Source of the DNA: Alphaproteobacteria bacterium
GTDB lineage: Bacteria; Pseudomonadota; Alphaproteobacteria; SMXP01
Length of the DNA stretch: 64,000 nucleotides
Direction: 5' to 3'
Assembly (NCBI GenBank): GCA_028285305.1
Contig: JANQPV010000065.1
Coordinates: forward strand, 62,001-126,000
Part shown: positions 51,990-60,363 of the stretch, piece after piece
How positions within the stretch are numbered: position 1 is the first letter of the stretch
How the letters are laid out: each line of letters begins with the position of its first letter
Program-made: the position numbers and the translations under genes
The notes under the pieces: model-generated
Told to the model about the DNA's origin: nothing
Seen by the model: only the letters and a program-made list of their open reading frames with translations
Database searches by the model: none

Positions 51990-52946
51990 TTGAAGATCTT
52001 CATAACCGGAGCATCAGGGTTCGTTGGGAGCGCTGTGCTTCAGCAGTTCCGGGAGACACACGCATTTCGCGCCATGGCGCGGTCACGGGACAGTGCGCAG
52101 ACTATTCAGGGTCTTGGGGCTGAACCCGCACTCTGTTCGCTTGCGGATGTTTCAGCTAGTCACCTTGAAGGGTGCGATGCCGTGATCCACTCCGCGGCCT
52201 TCCTCGGACCTTGGGGAAAGCGACGGGATTACTGGGAGGCCAATGTCGTTGGTACAGAAAGATTACTGGACGCGGCCAAATCCGCTGGTGTTCAGCGGTT
52301 CGTCCATATCGGTACCGAGGCGGCCTTGTTTCGCGGTCAGCACATGCGCAATATTGATGAAACCTATCCCTACCCTTCGAGCACGCCTTTTCTCTACTCT
52401 GAAACAAAGAAGGAAGCGGAGATCCGTGTCCTGGCGGCCAATACGTCCGAGTTCGAAACCATTTCTCTGCGTCCACGCCTCATTTGGGGGCCGGGCGATC
52501 AAACCGTCTTGCCGGAGCTTGTACGGATGGTCGAAGGCGGACAGTTTGCTTGGATTAATGGCGGAAAAGCCAAGACGTCGACGGCTCATATCGAAAATGT
52601 TGTGCACGCTATTTCTCTCGCCCTCCAACAGGGGGAACCGGGCGAAGCGTACTTCATAACTGATGATGAATATATTACGTATAGAGATTTTCTTTCCCGA
52701 TTGCTTGCCACTCAAGGGCTCACGCCGCCTGATCGATCCATGCCCGGCTGGCTTCTTGGGGGCGCCGCGTCATTGCTCGAGGGGGTGTGGGGTCTGCTCC
52801 CAACCAAATCGCCGCCGCCCCTTACCAAATTCGCCGTCAGCATCATGGCGCGCGATTGCACCTTGCAAATCGGAAAGGCAAAACAAAAATTGGGCTACGA
52901 ACCCCAAATCACAGTTAACGAGGGCCTAAAACAATTGACAGCGTGA
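51990..52946 (+). CDS. NAD-dependent epimerase/dehydratase (extended SDR)
   Basis: A 318-residue extended short-chain dehydrogenase. The nucleotide loop is TGASGFVGSAV; the catalytic set includes Tyr and Lys in YSETK; further motifs are AVIHSAAFLGPWG, VQRFVHIGTEAAL, LRPRLIWGPGD and the Trp/Gly-rich C-terminal substrate region. It resembles sterol/3-beta-hydroxysteroid or sugar epimerase relatives. The start is a TTG at 51990; a canonical start would remove the N-terminal Rossmann strand, so it is preferred. The upstream 180-base gap shows no clear promoter. The substrate is not known. Confidence 0.88.
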   Translation: MKIFITGASGFVGSAVLQQFRETHAFRAMARSRDSAQTIQGLGAEPALCSLADVSASHLEGCDAVIHSAAFLGPWGKRRDYWEANVVGTERLLDAAKSAGVQRFVHIGTEAALFRGQHMRNIDETYPYPSSTPFLYSETKKEAEIRVLAANTSEFETISLRPRLIWGPGDQTVLPELVRMVEGGQFAWINGGKAKTSTAHIENVVHAISLALQQGEPGEAYFITDDEYITYRDFLSRLLATQGLTPPDRSMPGWLLGGAASLLEGVWGLLPTKSPPPLTKFAVSIMARDCTLQIGKAKQKLGYEPQITVNEGLKQLTA

Positions 52947-53009
52947 CCTCGCGCACCAAGTCTCGAGAGGCCGCGTTTCATTCGTTTATATCATGCCAGG
53001 AGAACGGAA

Positions 53010-54287
53010 ATGAGTGATCTGAAGTTTGACACATTGACTATCCATGCCGGAGCGCAGCCCGATCCCACAACAAAGGCTCGCGCGACGCCCATTTATCAGA
53101 CGACGTCCTTTGTCTTTGACAATGTCGACCATGCGGCCTCTTTGTTCAATCTTCAAGAATTCGGCAATATCTACACACGTATCGGGAATCCCACCTGCGC
53201 TGTACTGGAAGATCGCATCGCGGCATTGGAAGGGGGCACCGCCGCACTGGCCGTGGGGTCCGGCCATGCGGCACAAGTGATTGTCTTCCACACATTGCTG
53301 GAGCCCGGGGACGAGTTCATCGCTTCCAAACAACTGTATGGCGGATCGATCAATCAATTCGGTCATGCGTTCAAGAAATTCGGATGGGAAGTCAAATGGG
53401 TCGACGGCGGGGACCCGGCAAGTTTCAAATCCGCTGTCTCACCCAAGACCAAAGCGATCTTCACCGAAAGCATTGCCAATCCTGGAGGGATTGTCGTTGA
53501 TTTGGCCGGCATTTCGTCCGTTGCCAAGGACGCCGGAATTCCATTGATCGTGGACAATACGCTGGCGACACCGGCTCTGTGCCGCCCCTTCGAGCACGGC
53601 GCAGACATTATTGTCCACTCTGCAACGAAGTTCTTGGGCGGCCACGGCAATTCCATTGGCGGCCTGATTGTGGACGGGGGTAGCTTTGACTGGTCCGCAG
53701 GCGGAAAATATCCAACTCTCTCCGAACCCTGTGCGTCTTATCACGGCGTCAAACTTCACGAAACGTTTGGACCGATCGCATTCGCGATCGCTTGTAGAAC
53801 GCTGGGACTTCGCGACCTGGGCCCCGCCCTGTCGCCGTTCAATGCCTATTTGATTGCAACCGGCATGGAAACCCTTTCCTTACGTATGGCCCGTCATTGC
53901 GAGAACGCCCAAAAGCTTGCGGAGCATTTGTCCGGCCACGACAAAGTCACCTGGGTCTCTTATGCTGGTTTGCCTAAAGATCCGCACCACAAATTGGCTC
54001 AGAAGATTTCGCCGGGCGGCGCCGGCGCCGTGTTCACATTTGGCGTGAAGGGCGGATATGAGGCGGGCGTGAGCCTTGTCAACTCTGTCGAGCTGTTCAG
54101 CCACTTGGCCAATGTGGGCGATACCCGCAGTCTAATCATTCATCCCGCCTCGACCACGCATCGGCAACTTTCGGAGGAGCAGGCAGCGGCCGCAGGTGCG
54201 GGACCAGATGTGGTGCGTGTGTCGGTCGGGTTGGAAGATCCTGACGATATCATTGCCGATCTGGACGCGGCGTTGAGCAAAATCTAA
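53010..54287 (+). CDS. O-acetylhomoserine sulfhydrylase-type PLP enzyme
   Basis: A 425-residue Cys/Met-metabolism PLP enzyme. It starts FDTLTIHAGAQPDPTTKARATPIYQTTSFVFDN, has NIYTRIGNPTCAVLEDRIAALEGGTAAL, then KQLYGGSINQF, ADIIVHSATKFLGGHGNSIGG (with the PLP Lys), and ends in VELFSHLANVGDTRSLIIHPASTTHRQL and VRVSVGLEDPDDIIADLD. This is the pattern of O-acetylhomoserine aminocarboxypropyltransferase (MetY), which makes homocysteine or methionine from O-acetylhomoserine and sulfide. GGAGA precedes the ATG. A cystathionine gamma-synthase would lack the long insertion seen here. It lies 63 bases after the SDR. Confidence 0.93.
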   Translation: MSDLKFDTLTIHAGAQPDPTTKARATPIYQTTSFVFDNVDHAASLFNLQEFGNIYTRIGNPTCAVLEDRIAALEGGTAALAVGSGHAAQVIVFHTLLEPGDEFIASKQLYGGSINQFGHAFKKFGWEVKWVDGGDPASFKSAVSPKTKAIFTESIANPGGIVVDLAGISSVAKDAGIPLIVDNTLATPALCRPFEHGADIIVHSATKFLGGHGNSIGGLIVDGGSFDWSAGGKYPTLSEPCASYHGVKLHETFGPIAFAIACRTLGLRDLGPALSPFNAYLIATGMETLSLRMARHCENAQKLAEHLSGHDKVTWVSYAGLPKDPHHKLAQKISPGGAGAVFTFGVKGGYEAGVSLVNSVELFSHLANVGDTRSLIIHPASTTHRQLSEEQAAAAGAGPDVVRVSVGLEDPDDIIADLDAALSKI

Positions 54288-54326
54288 CGGAGATCCACAG
54301 CGCGATCGGGCGCTCAGCGACAGACT

Positions 54327-54363
54327 AAAAAAACAAAAGGCGCGAGCTCATTCGGCTCGCGCC
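54327..54363 (-). terminator. intrinsic terminator of the bactofilin gene
   Basis: On the minus strand a perfect 9-bp stem GGCGCGAGC/GCTCGCGCC (54339-54347 and 54355-54363) with a 7-base loop is followed by TTTTGTTTTTTT (54327-54338). The T run lies only on the minus strand, so it ends the bactofilin transcript (gene ends at 54413), and the hairpin may also help stop the plus-strand sulfhydrylase transcript. Confidence 0.9.
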
Positions 54364-54412
54364 CTCTCGACCTTAATGGGTCGATAAGATCGGCGATGAG
54401 AAACCTAGGGCG

Positions 54413-54949
54413 TTAGGCTACCGACTTAACGGGAGCATTGCCGGCAGGAGGAAGCACCTCTTGGCTCGCGGAGGATGAACTTCTCGGTTCACTTTGTGCC
54501 CTTTGAGACTTTGGGGAACCGCTCTTGGATTGCTTTGCAAACGGATCTTCGGCATGACGGCATCCACCTTCGAAGAATGCACCCGACTCAACGGTGAGGT
54601 CTGTGTGCAAAATGTCTCCTTCGACATGGCATGAGCCCAGAAGCTCAACCTTTCTGGCACGCAGACTGCCTTTTGTCCGACCCCGGACCGTTACCGTATT
54701 GGCGATGATATCACCTTCAATCTCGGCGTCTTTGCCAACAATCAATGTTCCGCTTCGAATGGAACCTTTGATTTTGCCATCAAACTGAATTTCACCTTCT
54801 GTCCACAGATCACCATTCAGCTTCAGATCTGGACCAAAAATAGAAGGCGCGGAGCGGCCTGACGTTTTTTCCGGAGGCCGCATTTCGCGCGTGGAAACCG
54901 GCGCCTCGTTTTCATCTTCGTATTCCATGTCACGGCTCTTATTGAACAT
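54413..54949 (-). CDS. bactofilin
   Basis: A 178-residue bactofilin, a cytoskeletal polymer built of a beta-helical DUF583 core. After a polar N-terminus comes the core: SIFGPDLKLNGDLWTEGEIQFDGKIKGSIRSGTLIVGKDAEIEGDIIANTVTVRGRTKGSLRARKVELLGSCHVEGDILHTDLTVESGAFFEGGC, with the repeated V/I-x-G pattern of beta-helix rungs. The C-terminal tail is Ser/Gln/Pro-rich and disordered. Bactofilins help shape cells and place cell-wall or stalk machinery. Unlike many alphaproteobacterial bactofilins it is not next to an M23 peptidase gene. It is followed by the intrinsic terminator at 54327-54363. Confidence 0.95.
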   Translation of the reverse strand: MFNKSRDMEYEDENEAPVSTREMRPPEKTSGRSAPSIFGPDLKLNGDLWTEGEIQFDGKIKGSIRSGTLIVGKDAEIEGDIIANTVTVRGRTKGSLRARKVELLGSCHVEGDILHTDLTVESGAFFEGGCRHAEDPFAKQSKSGSPKSQRAQSEPRSSSSASQEVLPPAGNAPVKSVA

Positions 54950-55317
54950 TGTGCTACCTGCCTTTACCCTAGAACGTGAGAGGAGCGTTGCTTCGAACTC
55001 CCAGACATTTGACCTGAAACTCGCAACTTTTTAGTTAACTTGAGGTCGCGCGTTCGAAATTAATTGGCGGACTTTTGATCGCCGAACCAGGTGCGGCGTC
55101 TCACGGGCCTCTCAGGTTTTTCGCTGTCTAGCGCGGAAAATGCCCAACAATTGCGTGCATCCGAAGGCAAAATTCTGCTAAAAGCGAGGCCGTCACAGTT
55201 TCGTAACATTTCGCTATGCGGGCGAGCTGGACTGTTCAAATGTATTTGAACTTACTGCGAAATCGTGGAAATCATACCTTGTGGAAAACATGACCAAATC
55301 ACTATTGGCGCGCGTCC
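54950..55317. promoter_or_regulatory. bactofilin/CYTH-CHAD divergent region with 18-bp palindrome
   Basis: This 368-base gap contains no gene. An exact 18-base palindrome, GTTCAAATGTATTTGAAC, lies at 55234-55251 (8-base arms, 2-base centre), 66 bases before the CYTH-CHAD gene start. It looks like an operator for a dimeric regulator. The rest is not structured by eye, and no promoter pair with good spacing was found. Confidence 0.5.
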
Positions 55318-56847
55318 GTGGCAGTTTCGAAGACGACCGAAGTTGAAATAAAGTTTAAGCTCAGCGAGCGCACATCGAAGTTGCTCGCTGCCGAGCTCTT
55401 TGCGAGCGAATTACCAAAGCTCACCGAGAGCGCGTACTTTGATACGCCGGAGAATCTTCTCCAGCAGAATGGCCTGGAACTTCGGCTGCGCAAGGCAGGA
55501 AAAGGCTACAGACAAACCATCAAAGCCCTGCCCGCCGCCCCAAGAGCTTTCTCGCGCACGGAGATCGAAAGCGACGTGAGCTCGGACCTGCCCGACCCGG
55601 GGCCCCTGTCGCGCCTTTTGAAGAAGGCCAAGCCCCAGGCATGCACGCTGCAGCCGATCTTTGAAACCCGGTTCAAACGCTGGAAGAACACTCTTCAATC
55701 TCCAAGCAACAGGGGCGCCATCGAAGCGTGCCTTGATGTCGGAGAAGTCCGCGCTCAGGATAAAAAGGAAAGAATCCGCGAGCTCGAACTGGAGCTCAAG
55801 GGCGGATCGATTTCGGATCTCTATGGCGTCGCTTTGAATTTGGCGTCGAAATACGACTTGACGCTCCTGTTCGATGGAAAAGCTGATCGGGGTTACAGGT
55901 TGTGTACAGACAAAGAAATCAAGGCGTGGAAGCCCAAGAAACATGGGCTCGATCCAGACCTGAATATCGTTGACGCGGCCACTGAGAGTTTGCGGCAGGC
56001 CTATACCCACTTTGCACGCAACATAACACCCGTCGTGGAGATCGGCCACCCGGACTCTATCCATCAAATGCGGGTCGGAATTCGCCGTCTTCGGACTATT
56101 GCTTTCGTTTTTTCTCAGTTCACTGCGCTCAATTCATCTGGGAGCCCGCTCTCCGAGATGCGTGGGCTGTTTGCTCAATTGGGGCGCATTCGTGAGATGG
56201 ACGTGTTCATGAAAGATGTCGCGCCGGAAACGAATGGTCTGCTTTCAGAGAAACAATGGGGAACGATTGAGCAGGCCATCGTCCGGAATCGCGACGGCAA
56301 AATGAAGACGTTGCGCAAGCGGTTGACCACTTCTCAGTTTACATCAGAGGTCCTGCAGCTCGGACACTGGATTGAGCAAAAGAAATGGATCGATGCGTCC
56401 AACGCCAACAGCCGGACTCTGATGGAATTAAACGTCAAGCAATTCGCTGAAGCACGTTTGCCCGAACTCTATGACGAATTGATCAGCCGGCGCCGTCTCA
56501 TCAGAGACGGGGAACACTCTGAGTGGCATCGCCTGCGCATTCAAACGAAAAAGCTGCGCTATGCCTCGGAGTTCTTTTCCAGTGCGTTCCATCAAACGAA
56601 ATCTAAGGCCTTCATTCGGCGATTGAGTTCTTGGCAGGACCGGTTGGGCCGTCTCAACGATATTGCCACTGCGGCGAAATTTCTGAAGCGCATAAGCCGG
56701 GAGGAACAAGGCAAAGCCAGAAAAGACATCGCAAAGTCGTCGCTCATGGTGGCGGGATGGGCTCACGCCGTGCTTTCCCGCGAAGAACCGGAACTTGCAA
56801 AACACTGGCAAGTCTTTGAACAGGCGTCACCCTTTTGGACAAAATAG
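55318..56847 (+). CDS. CYTH and CHAD domain protein
   Basis: A 509-residue two-domain protein. The N-terminal CYTH domain has the E-x-E-x-K signature at E8, E10, K12 (TEVEIKFKL), with later AYFDTPENLLQQNGLELRLRKAGKGYRQTIKA. CYTH proteins hydrolyse triphosphates such as inorganic triphosphate. From about 225 the CHAD domain begins (HFARNITPVVEIGHPDSIHQMRVGIRRLRTIAFVF...), a His-rich helical domain that binds polyphosphate; the second half includes HRLRIQTKKLRYASEFF. This pairing is usual (YgiF-like). The start is GTG at 55318, with the usual family beginning. Confidence 0.92.
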   Translation: MAVSKTTEVEIKFKLSERTSKLLAAELFASELPKLTESAYFDTPENLLQQNGLELRLRKAGKGYRQTIKALPAAPRAFSRTEIESDVSSDLPDPGPLSRLLKKAKPQACTLQPIFETRFKRWKNTLQSPSNRGAIEACLDVGEVRAQDKKERIRELELELKGGSISDLYGVALNLASKYDLTLLFDGKADRGYRLCTDKEIKAWKPKKHGLDPDLNIVDAATESLRQAYTHFARNITPVVEIGHPDSIHQMRVGIRRLRTIAFVFSQFTALNSSGSPLSEMRGLFAQLGRIREMDVFMKDVAPETNGLLSEKQWGTIEQAIVRNRDGKMKTLRKRLTTSQFTSEVLQLGHWIEQKKWIDASNANSRTLMELNVKQFAEARLPELYDELISRRRLIRDGEHSEWHRLRIQTKKLRYASEFFSSAFHQTKSKAFIRRLSSWQDRLGRLNDIATAAKFLKRISREEQGKARKDIAKSSLMVAGWAHAVLSREEPELAKHWQVFEQASPFWTK

Positions 56848-56932
56848 CCGCCCGCACCCGCTCATGACAATGTGATTGGTCAATACTTTGTGAGTCTGAC
56901 AAACTGATTTTGGAACTAACCAGGAGGATGCC

Positions 56933-57349
56933 ATGAAAAAAGCATGGACAGTTGCAGCGTCAGCGGCGGTTGCCGCCCTCATTGTGGCAGGAACGGCGAC
57001 TTCTAAGGAGAAGGACGAAGAGCCAAAGGAGCTTAAGCGTTACGCTGCCACCGGTGAGACTGAACTTTGTCTGCGTACGACGAAAATTCGCAGTAGCCAA
57101 GTCTTGGACAATCAACATATCCTATTCAAGATGAACAATGGCGACACCTATCTCAACAAACTTCCGCGCAAGTGCAGCCAACTTGGGTTCAACAGAGCCT
57201 TTTCTTACAAAAACAATACGTCCGAACTGTGCAACACAGAGATCATTCGTGTTTTGAACACCAGCGCGGCCGGAGGACCAACAACACTGGCGACATGCGG
57301 GATTGGTAAGTTTGAGCGGTTGGAAAAAATCGCGAAGGCTGAAAAATAA
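56933..57349 (+). CDS. exported small protein, DUF6491-like
   Basis: A 138-residue protein with a signal peptide (MKKAWTVAASAAVAALIVAGTATS), preceded by AGGAGG at a good distance. The mature part has four Cys in LCLRTTKIRSSQVLDNQHILFKMNNGDTYLNKLPRKCSQLGF, FSYKNNTSELCNTEIIRVL and TLATCGIGKFERL. The order CLRTxxIRSxxVLDxxxILF...LPRxC..LGF..AFSY resembles the family of unknown function DUF6491. Paired disulfides in the periplasm are likely. The cleavage site is probably after TATS or similar. It stands alone between divergent and convergent genes, so its role is not suggested by context. Confidence 0.75.
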   Translation: MKKAWTVAASAAVAALIVAGTATSKEKDEEPKELKRYAATGETELCLRTTKIRSSQVLDNQHILFKMNNGDTYLNKLPRKCSQLGFNRAFSYKNNTSELCNTEIIRVLNTSAAGGPTTLATCGIGKFERLEKIAKAEK

Positions 57350-57395
57350 TCCGCTTACAGTCTAAGTGAGAAAAGGCGAAAACTAAAGGTCCCCT

Positions 57396-57425
57396 AGGCC
57401 GGGTGCGCTAAATGGTGCCCGGCCT
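57396..57425. terminator. hairpin between converging genes
   Basis: AGGCCGGG (57396-57403) pairs with CCCGGCCT (57418-57425) around a 14-base loop in the 91-base gap between the exported small protein and the GST gene. No T run follows on either strand, so intrinsic termination is only moderately supported. Confidence 0.45.
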
Positions 57426-57440
57426 CCTCTGTGCACCGGT

Positions 57441-58163
57441 TTAGTCCGGGACGGGAATGGCTCGTTGATTGTACAGCATCTTTCGTATTCTCGCCTTTTC
57501 TTCGTCCGTAAAGTCGTCGGGATTGACTGACAAGTCAGAGCCCGCGGCCATTCCTTTCTGTACGCCTTCACGATTTCCGAGCTCTTCGAACCACCGTTTG
57601 ACGTATTTGAACTCATCCAAGTCCTGCCCTTGGTTTTCCCAGCCGGCGGACCAGGGATAACAGATCATGTCGGCAATCGTATAGTCGTCACCCGCCAAGT
57701 ATTTCGACCGATAGAGCTGATTGTTCAGTACACCATAGAGACGGTTGGCCTCGTCCGTATACCTCTTAACAGCGTAGGATTGATCACCTTGTTCGTCCTT
57801 TAGCCGACGAAAATGGCCGCACTCACCGAGCTTGGGTCCTTGATTTGCCATCTGCCACATGACCCATTGCGTGACCTTGTACTTCGCCGCGGGCTCTTGA
57901 GGCCAAAACTTGCCGCTTTTCTCGGCGATGTACATCATGATGGCGCCGGACTCGAAGAGAGTGAGTGGTTCACCCCCGCCCATTGGATTATGATCCACCA
58001 TCGTGGGCATGCGATGGTTCGGGTTCACCTCAAGGAGCTCCTTTTTGAACTGATCCCCGGTCAAGATGTTCATGGGGACGATATTGTAAGGAACTCCCGC
58101 CTCTTCCAAGAGGATGGTCACCTTCTTTCCATTGGGCGTAGGCCAGTAATGCAAATCTATCAT
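57441..58163 (-). CDS. glutathione S-transferase, Ure2p/YfcG-like
   Basis: A 240-residue GST. N-terminal: IDLHYWPTPNGKKVTILLEEAGVPYNIVPMNILTGDQFKKELLEVNPNHRMPTMVDHNP, where the Thr/Asn-Gly position (TPNGKK) is typical of the Ure2p-like/Nu class, then GGGEPLTLFESGAIMMYIAEKSGKF and the helical C-terminal domain (VMWQMANQGPKLGECGHF...YLAGDDYTIADMICYPW). Such proteins often have disulfide-bond oxidoreductase activity with glutathione. ATG 58163 is used with GGAGAGG upstream; the open frame extends to 58232. An imperfect palindrome CCAC...GTGG lies at 58239-58254, about 76 bases upstream of its start. Confidence 0.9.
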   Translation of the reverse strand: MIDLHYWPTPNGKKVTILLEEAGVPYNIVPMNILTGDQFKKELLEVNPNHRMPTMVDHNPMGGGEPLTLFESGAIMMYIAEKSGKFWPQEPAAKYKVTQWVMWQMANQGPKLGECGHFRRLKDEQGDQSYAVKRYTDEANRLYGVLNNQLYRSKYLAGDDYTIADMICYPWSAGWENQGQDLDEFKYVKRWFEELGNREGVQKGMAAGSDLSVNPDDFTDEEKARIRKMLYNQRAIPVPD

Positions 58164-58544
58164 GTCACCTCTCCTTCGGTAGAAAATCGAAACAAAGCGC
58201 TCTTCTGCATCTATATGTTGCAGCACAGTCAATATCGACCACTATATATTGTGGCATACCATTCACGCGCCGTTCAGGCCAGCGTGGCTATGCTCTTACA
58301 CCAGGGCACGGGTTTTGTGACCCTCCGTGAGCGCATAACACAGTTCCGCGAGGAGACCTTACATTGTGAGACGCGGGACTTATATGAGGCACGTGACCGA
58401 GGAGCACAACGCGCGCTCCGGAGAATTGGGAGTTTCGACTATGTTAGCAGGCAGACTTTTCTTGGGGGCATTTGCCGTGTCCGCCTTTCTCCTTGCAGCT
58501 GCGCTGTTGGGGCCGTCGGCCTACGCATTCTAGGCCTCGCTGGA
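58164..58544. other. gap with possible operator and small reading frame
   Basis: The 381 bases between the GST start and the MAPEG gene stop contain an imperfect palindrome (CCAC 58239-58242, GTGG 58251-58254, A/T centre), perhaps a GST operator, and a 30-codon reading frame at 58441. No long gene is credible: the frame at 57813-58553 on the plus strand is antisense to the GST. Confidence 0.4.
58441..58533 (+). CDS. possible 30-residue hydrophobic peptide
   Basis: An ATG at 58441 with GGGAG about 8 bases upstream opens a 30-codon frame. The product begins MLAGRLFLGAFAVSAFLLAA and ends LLGPSAYAF, so it looks like a signal peptide or single membrane helix. Its size makes chance possible, and nothing else supports it. 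Its stop is 12 bases from the end of the opposing MAPEG gene. Confidence 0.3.
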   Translation: MLAGRLFLGAFAVSAFLLAAALLGPSAYAF

Positions 58545-58931
58545 TCAGATTAACTCGACAGCGATCATTCCCATGCCGACAACTGACGCAGCCCAAGCCA
58601 AAGGACGGACAAGCGGCAAACCAATCAAATAGATGATTGCGTGCACCACGCGGGCGAAGAAGAACAGCTGAGCGCCCCATATGGTCAAATTGCTGGTGAC
58701 GCCTGCGACGTGGGCAACCAGTACCAACCCGACAAACATGATCATGTTTTCGAACATGTTGTTCCGCAAACGGACAGCGCGTTTATTGAGGACGCTTGGC
58801 TCCGGCAAATTGTCCCTTGGCCCGGCTTGCGCCATCAGGCCGTTTTCCAGGATTGCCAGTGTGGCGGGCACCAGAATGAGAACGAACATGAGGAATATGC
58901 TGTAGACGAGGTACGTGAGTTCAGGTGTCAT
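58545..58931 (-). CDS. MAPEG family membrane protein
   Basis: A 128-residue protein with four membrane helices and the MAPEG pattern: LTYLVYSIFLMFVLILVPATL, the polar loop with PRDNLPEPSVLNKRAVRLRNNMFENMIMFVGLVLVA, where the R-x2-N-x2-E-N motif lines the glutathione-binding region, then ARVVHAIIYLIGLPLVRPLAWAASVVGMG. Members include microsomal GST-like enzymes; bacterial ones of this size are mostly uncharacterised. It follows the MFS transporter gene on the same strand with an 18-base gap, so co-transcription is likely. Confidence 0.9.
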   Translation of the reverse strand: MTPELTYLVYSIFLMFVLILVPATLAILENGLMAQAGPRDNLPEPSVLNKRAVRLRNNMFENMIMFVGLVLVAHVAGVTSNLTIWGAQLFFFARVVHAIIYLIGLPLVRPLAWAASVVGMGMIAVELI

Positions 58932-58949
58932 TGATACTGCCTTCTGTTT

Positions 58950-60239
58950 CTAATCGAATAATTTGTCGGCTTTCGCGAACAAGAGATAAAAGACTAAGCC
59001 GAACAAGCAAATCGCAGCGGCGACCTGAAAAACCACAGCCCAGTTTCCGCCGGTTGCCTGCAAAATAAGTCCGCTGACGAGAACGCCAATAAACCCCGGG
59101 AGTGTGCCCGCCGTATTCGTCAGCCCCATGAGGACGCCCGCATGACGAGGCGCAATGTCCAGGTGATTGACGGCAAAGCCGCCGGCCGCAAAGCCCCCTA
59201 GAAAGTTCCCGACACACATAATAGCGATGGCGACGGGTGCAGATGAAACCCCGCCAACCGCAATCAATGCTGCCGCGGCACCGCCGAACGCCAAGAACTG
59301 GCAGAATTTCCTCACTCTGATTTTTGGAACTCCTCTGGCGATGGCGCGATCGGCGACAACTCCAACAAAGTTCAGGGCAAGAAAACTCACCAAAGCGGGG
59401 AGCATGGCGAATAGGCCGACGGCCGCAAAGTCCACGCCCAAACCTTCGACCAGGTATTTGGGCAAAAAAGACAACAGGACGTAGCTTGCCCAATTGGTGC
59501 AGAAATGGCTGACGATGATTGCCCAAACGGGCAAGCTGGTGAGCAACTCGCGCCACGGGGTCGCAGCCGCCTCGCCAACGGCGGCACCCGAATTGACGAT
59601 CCGTTCCCGCTCGAATGACGCGATCCGCTGATGGGATTGCGGTGAGTGGGCAACAAGGCGGTCCCAAAAAATCCACCAGATGAAGCCGGTTGCGCCGAAC
59701 AGATAGAAGACCCACTCCCACCCAAACGCCTCGGCGATGATGGGTGACGCAACGAGCGCGAATACAGTTCCCAAGGGAATGCCGCTGAAGACGATACCAA
59801 TCGCCCGGGATCGTTCTTCTTCCGGCACCCATTTGCCAAATAGATTGTAAACGGACGGAAAGGCAACGCCCTCCCCGATCCCCATACCAATTCGGGCAAG
59901 ATAAAGGATCGTCAGACCCAATGCCGCTGCGGGCGGAGTTATGATTGTAAAGATCGACCAGACAATGACGCCAAGGGCTAGAATCGCTTTTCCGCCATAC
60001 CGATTCGCCAGCCAACCGCCCAGAATTTGAGTGACAAGGTAGCCCAGAAAAAACGAGGACAGAACAAAGCCCTGCGTTCGGTCGTCCCAACCATATTCGG
60101 CGGCCATGGGCAGGATTGTGACTGAGATATTGGCGCGGTCGATGTAGCAAATGAAAATAGCGACCGCGCTTAAGAACACGACTGAATAGCGTCTAGGCCA
60201 ATATCGCGAGAGCGATATCGGCCGCGTTTCCATCGTCAT
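58950..60239 (-). CDS. MFS transporter, anion:cation symporter type
   Basis: A 429-residue major facilitator with twelve predicted helices. The N-terminal half has YSVVFLSAVAIFICYIDRANISVTILPMAAEYGWDDRTQGFVLSSFFLGYLVTQILGGWLANRYGGK, the pattern of the anion:cation symporter (ACS/SLC17) group, with ARIGMGIGEGVAFPSVYNLFGKWVPEEERSRAIG carrying the R-x-G-x3-G motif. The C-terminal half includes NTAGTLPGFIGVLVSGLI. Substrates are usually organic acids or sugar acids; this one is unknown. Read with the MAPEG gene downstream in the same direction. It is divergent from the AI-2E family gene. Confidence 0.88.
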   Translation of the reverse strand: MTMETRPISLSRYWPRRYSVVFLSAVAIFICYIDRANISVTILPMAAEYGWDDRTQGFVLSSFFLGYLVTQILGGWLANRYGGKAILALGVIVWSIFTIITPPAAALGLTILYLARIGMGIGEGVAFPSVYNLFGKWVPEEERSRAIGIVFSGIPLGTVFALVASPIIAEAFGWEWVFYLFGATGFIWWIFWDRLVAHSPQSHQRIASFERERIVNSGAAVGEAAATPWRELLTSLPVWAIIVSHFCTNWASYVLLSFLPKYLVEGLGVDFAAVGLFAMLPALVSFLALNFVGVVADRAIARGVPKIRVRKFCQFLAFGGAAAALIAVGGVSSAPVAIAIMCVGNFLGGFAAGGFAVNHLDIAPRHAGVLMGLTNTAGTLPGFIGVLVSGLILQATGGNWAVVFQVAAAICLFGLVFYLLFAKADKLFD

Positions 60240-60363
60240 TTCAGCGTTTCCTCTTTTTACCCGAAGCTACACGAGCGGAGCCAAGACGCAAGGCGCCTTA
60301 GATGATCTGAGAAAAGTTGTTCGCACTTGCGAATTGTGTTGTGATGAGTCGGCGAGAGCGGCG

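Noticed and set aside
57813-58553. 246-codon plus-strand frame opposite the GST
   Set aside because: Shadow of the GST gene; no motifs.
58921-60150. 409-codon minus-strand frame in a different phase from the MFS gene
   Set aside because: Overlaps the entire transporter, is rich in Arg, Cys and Trp, and has no fold.
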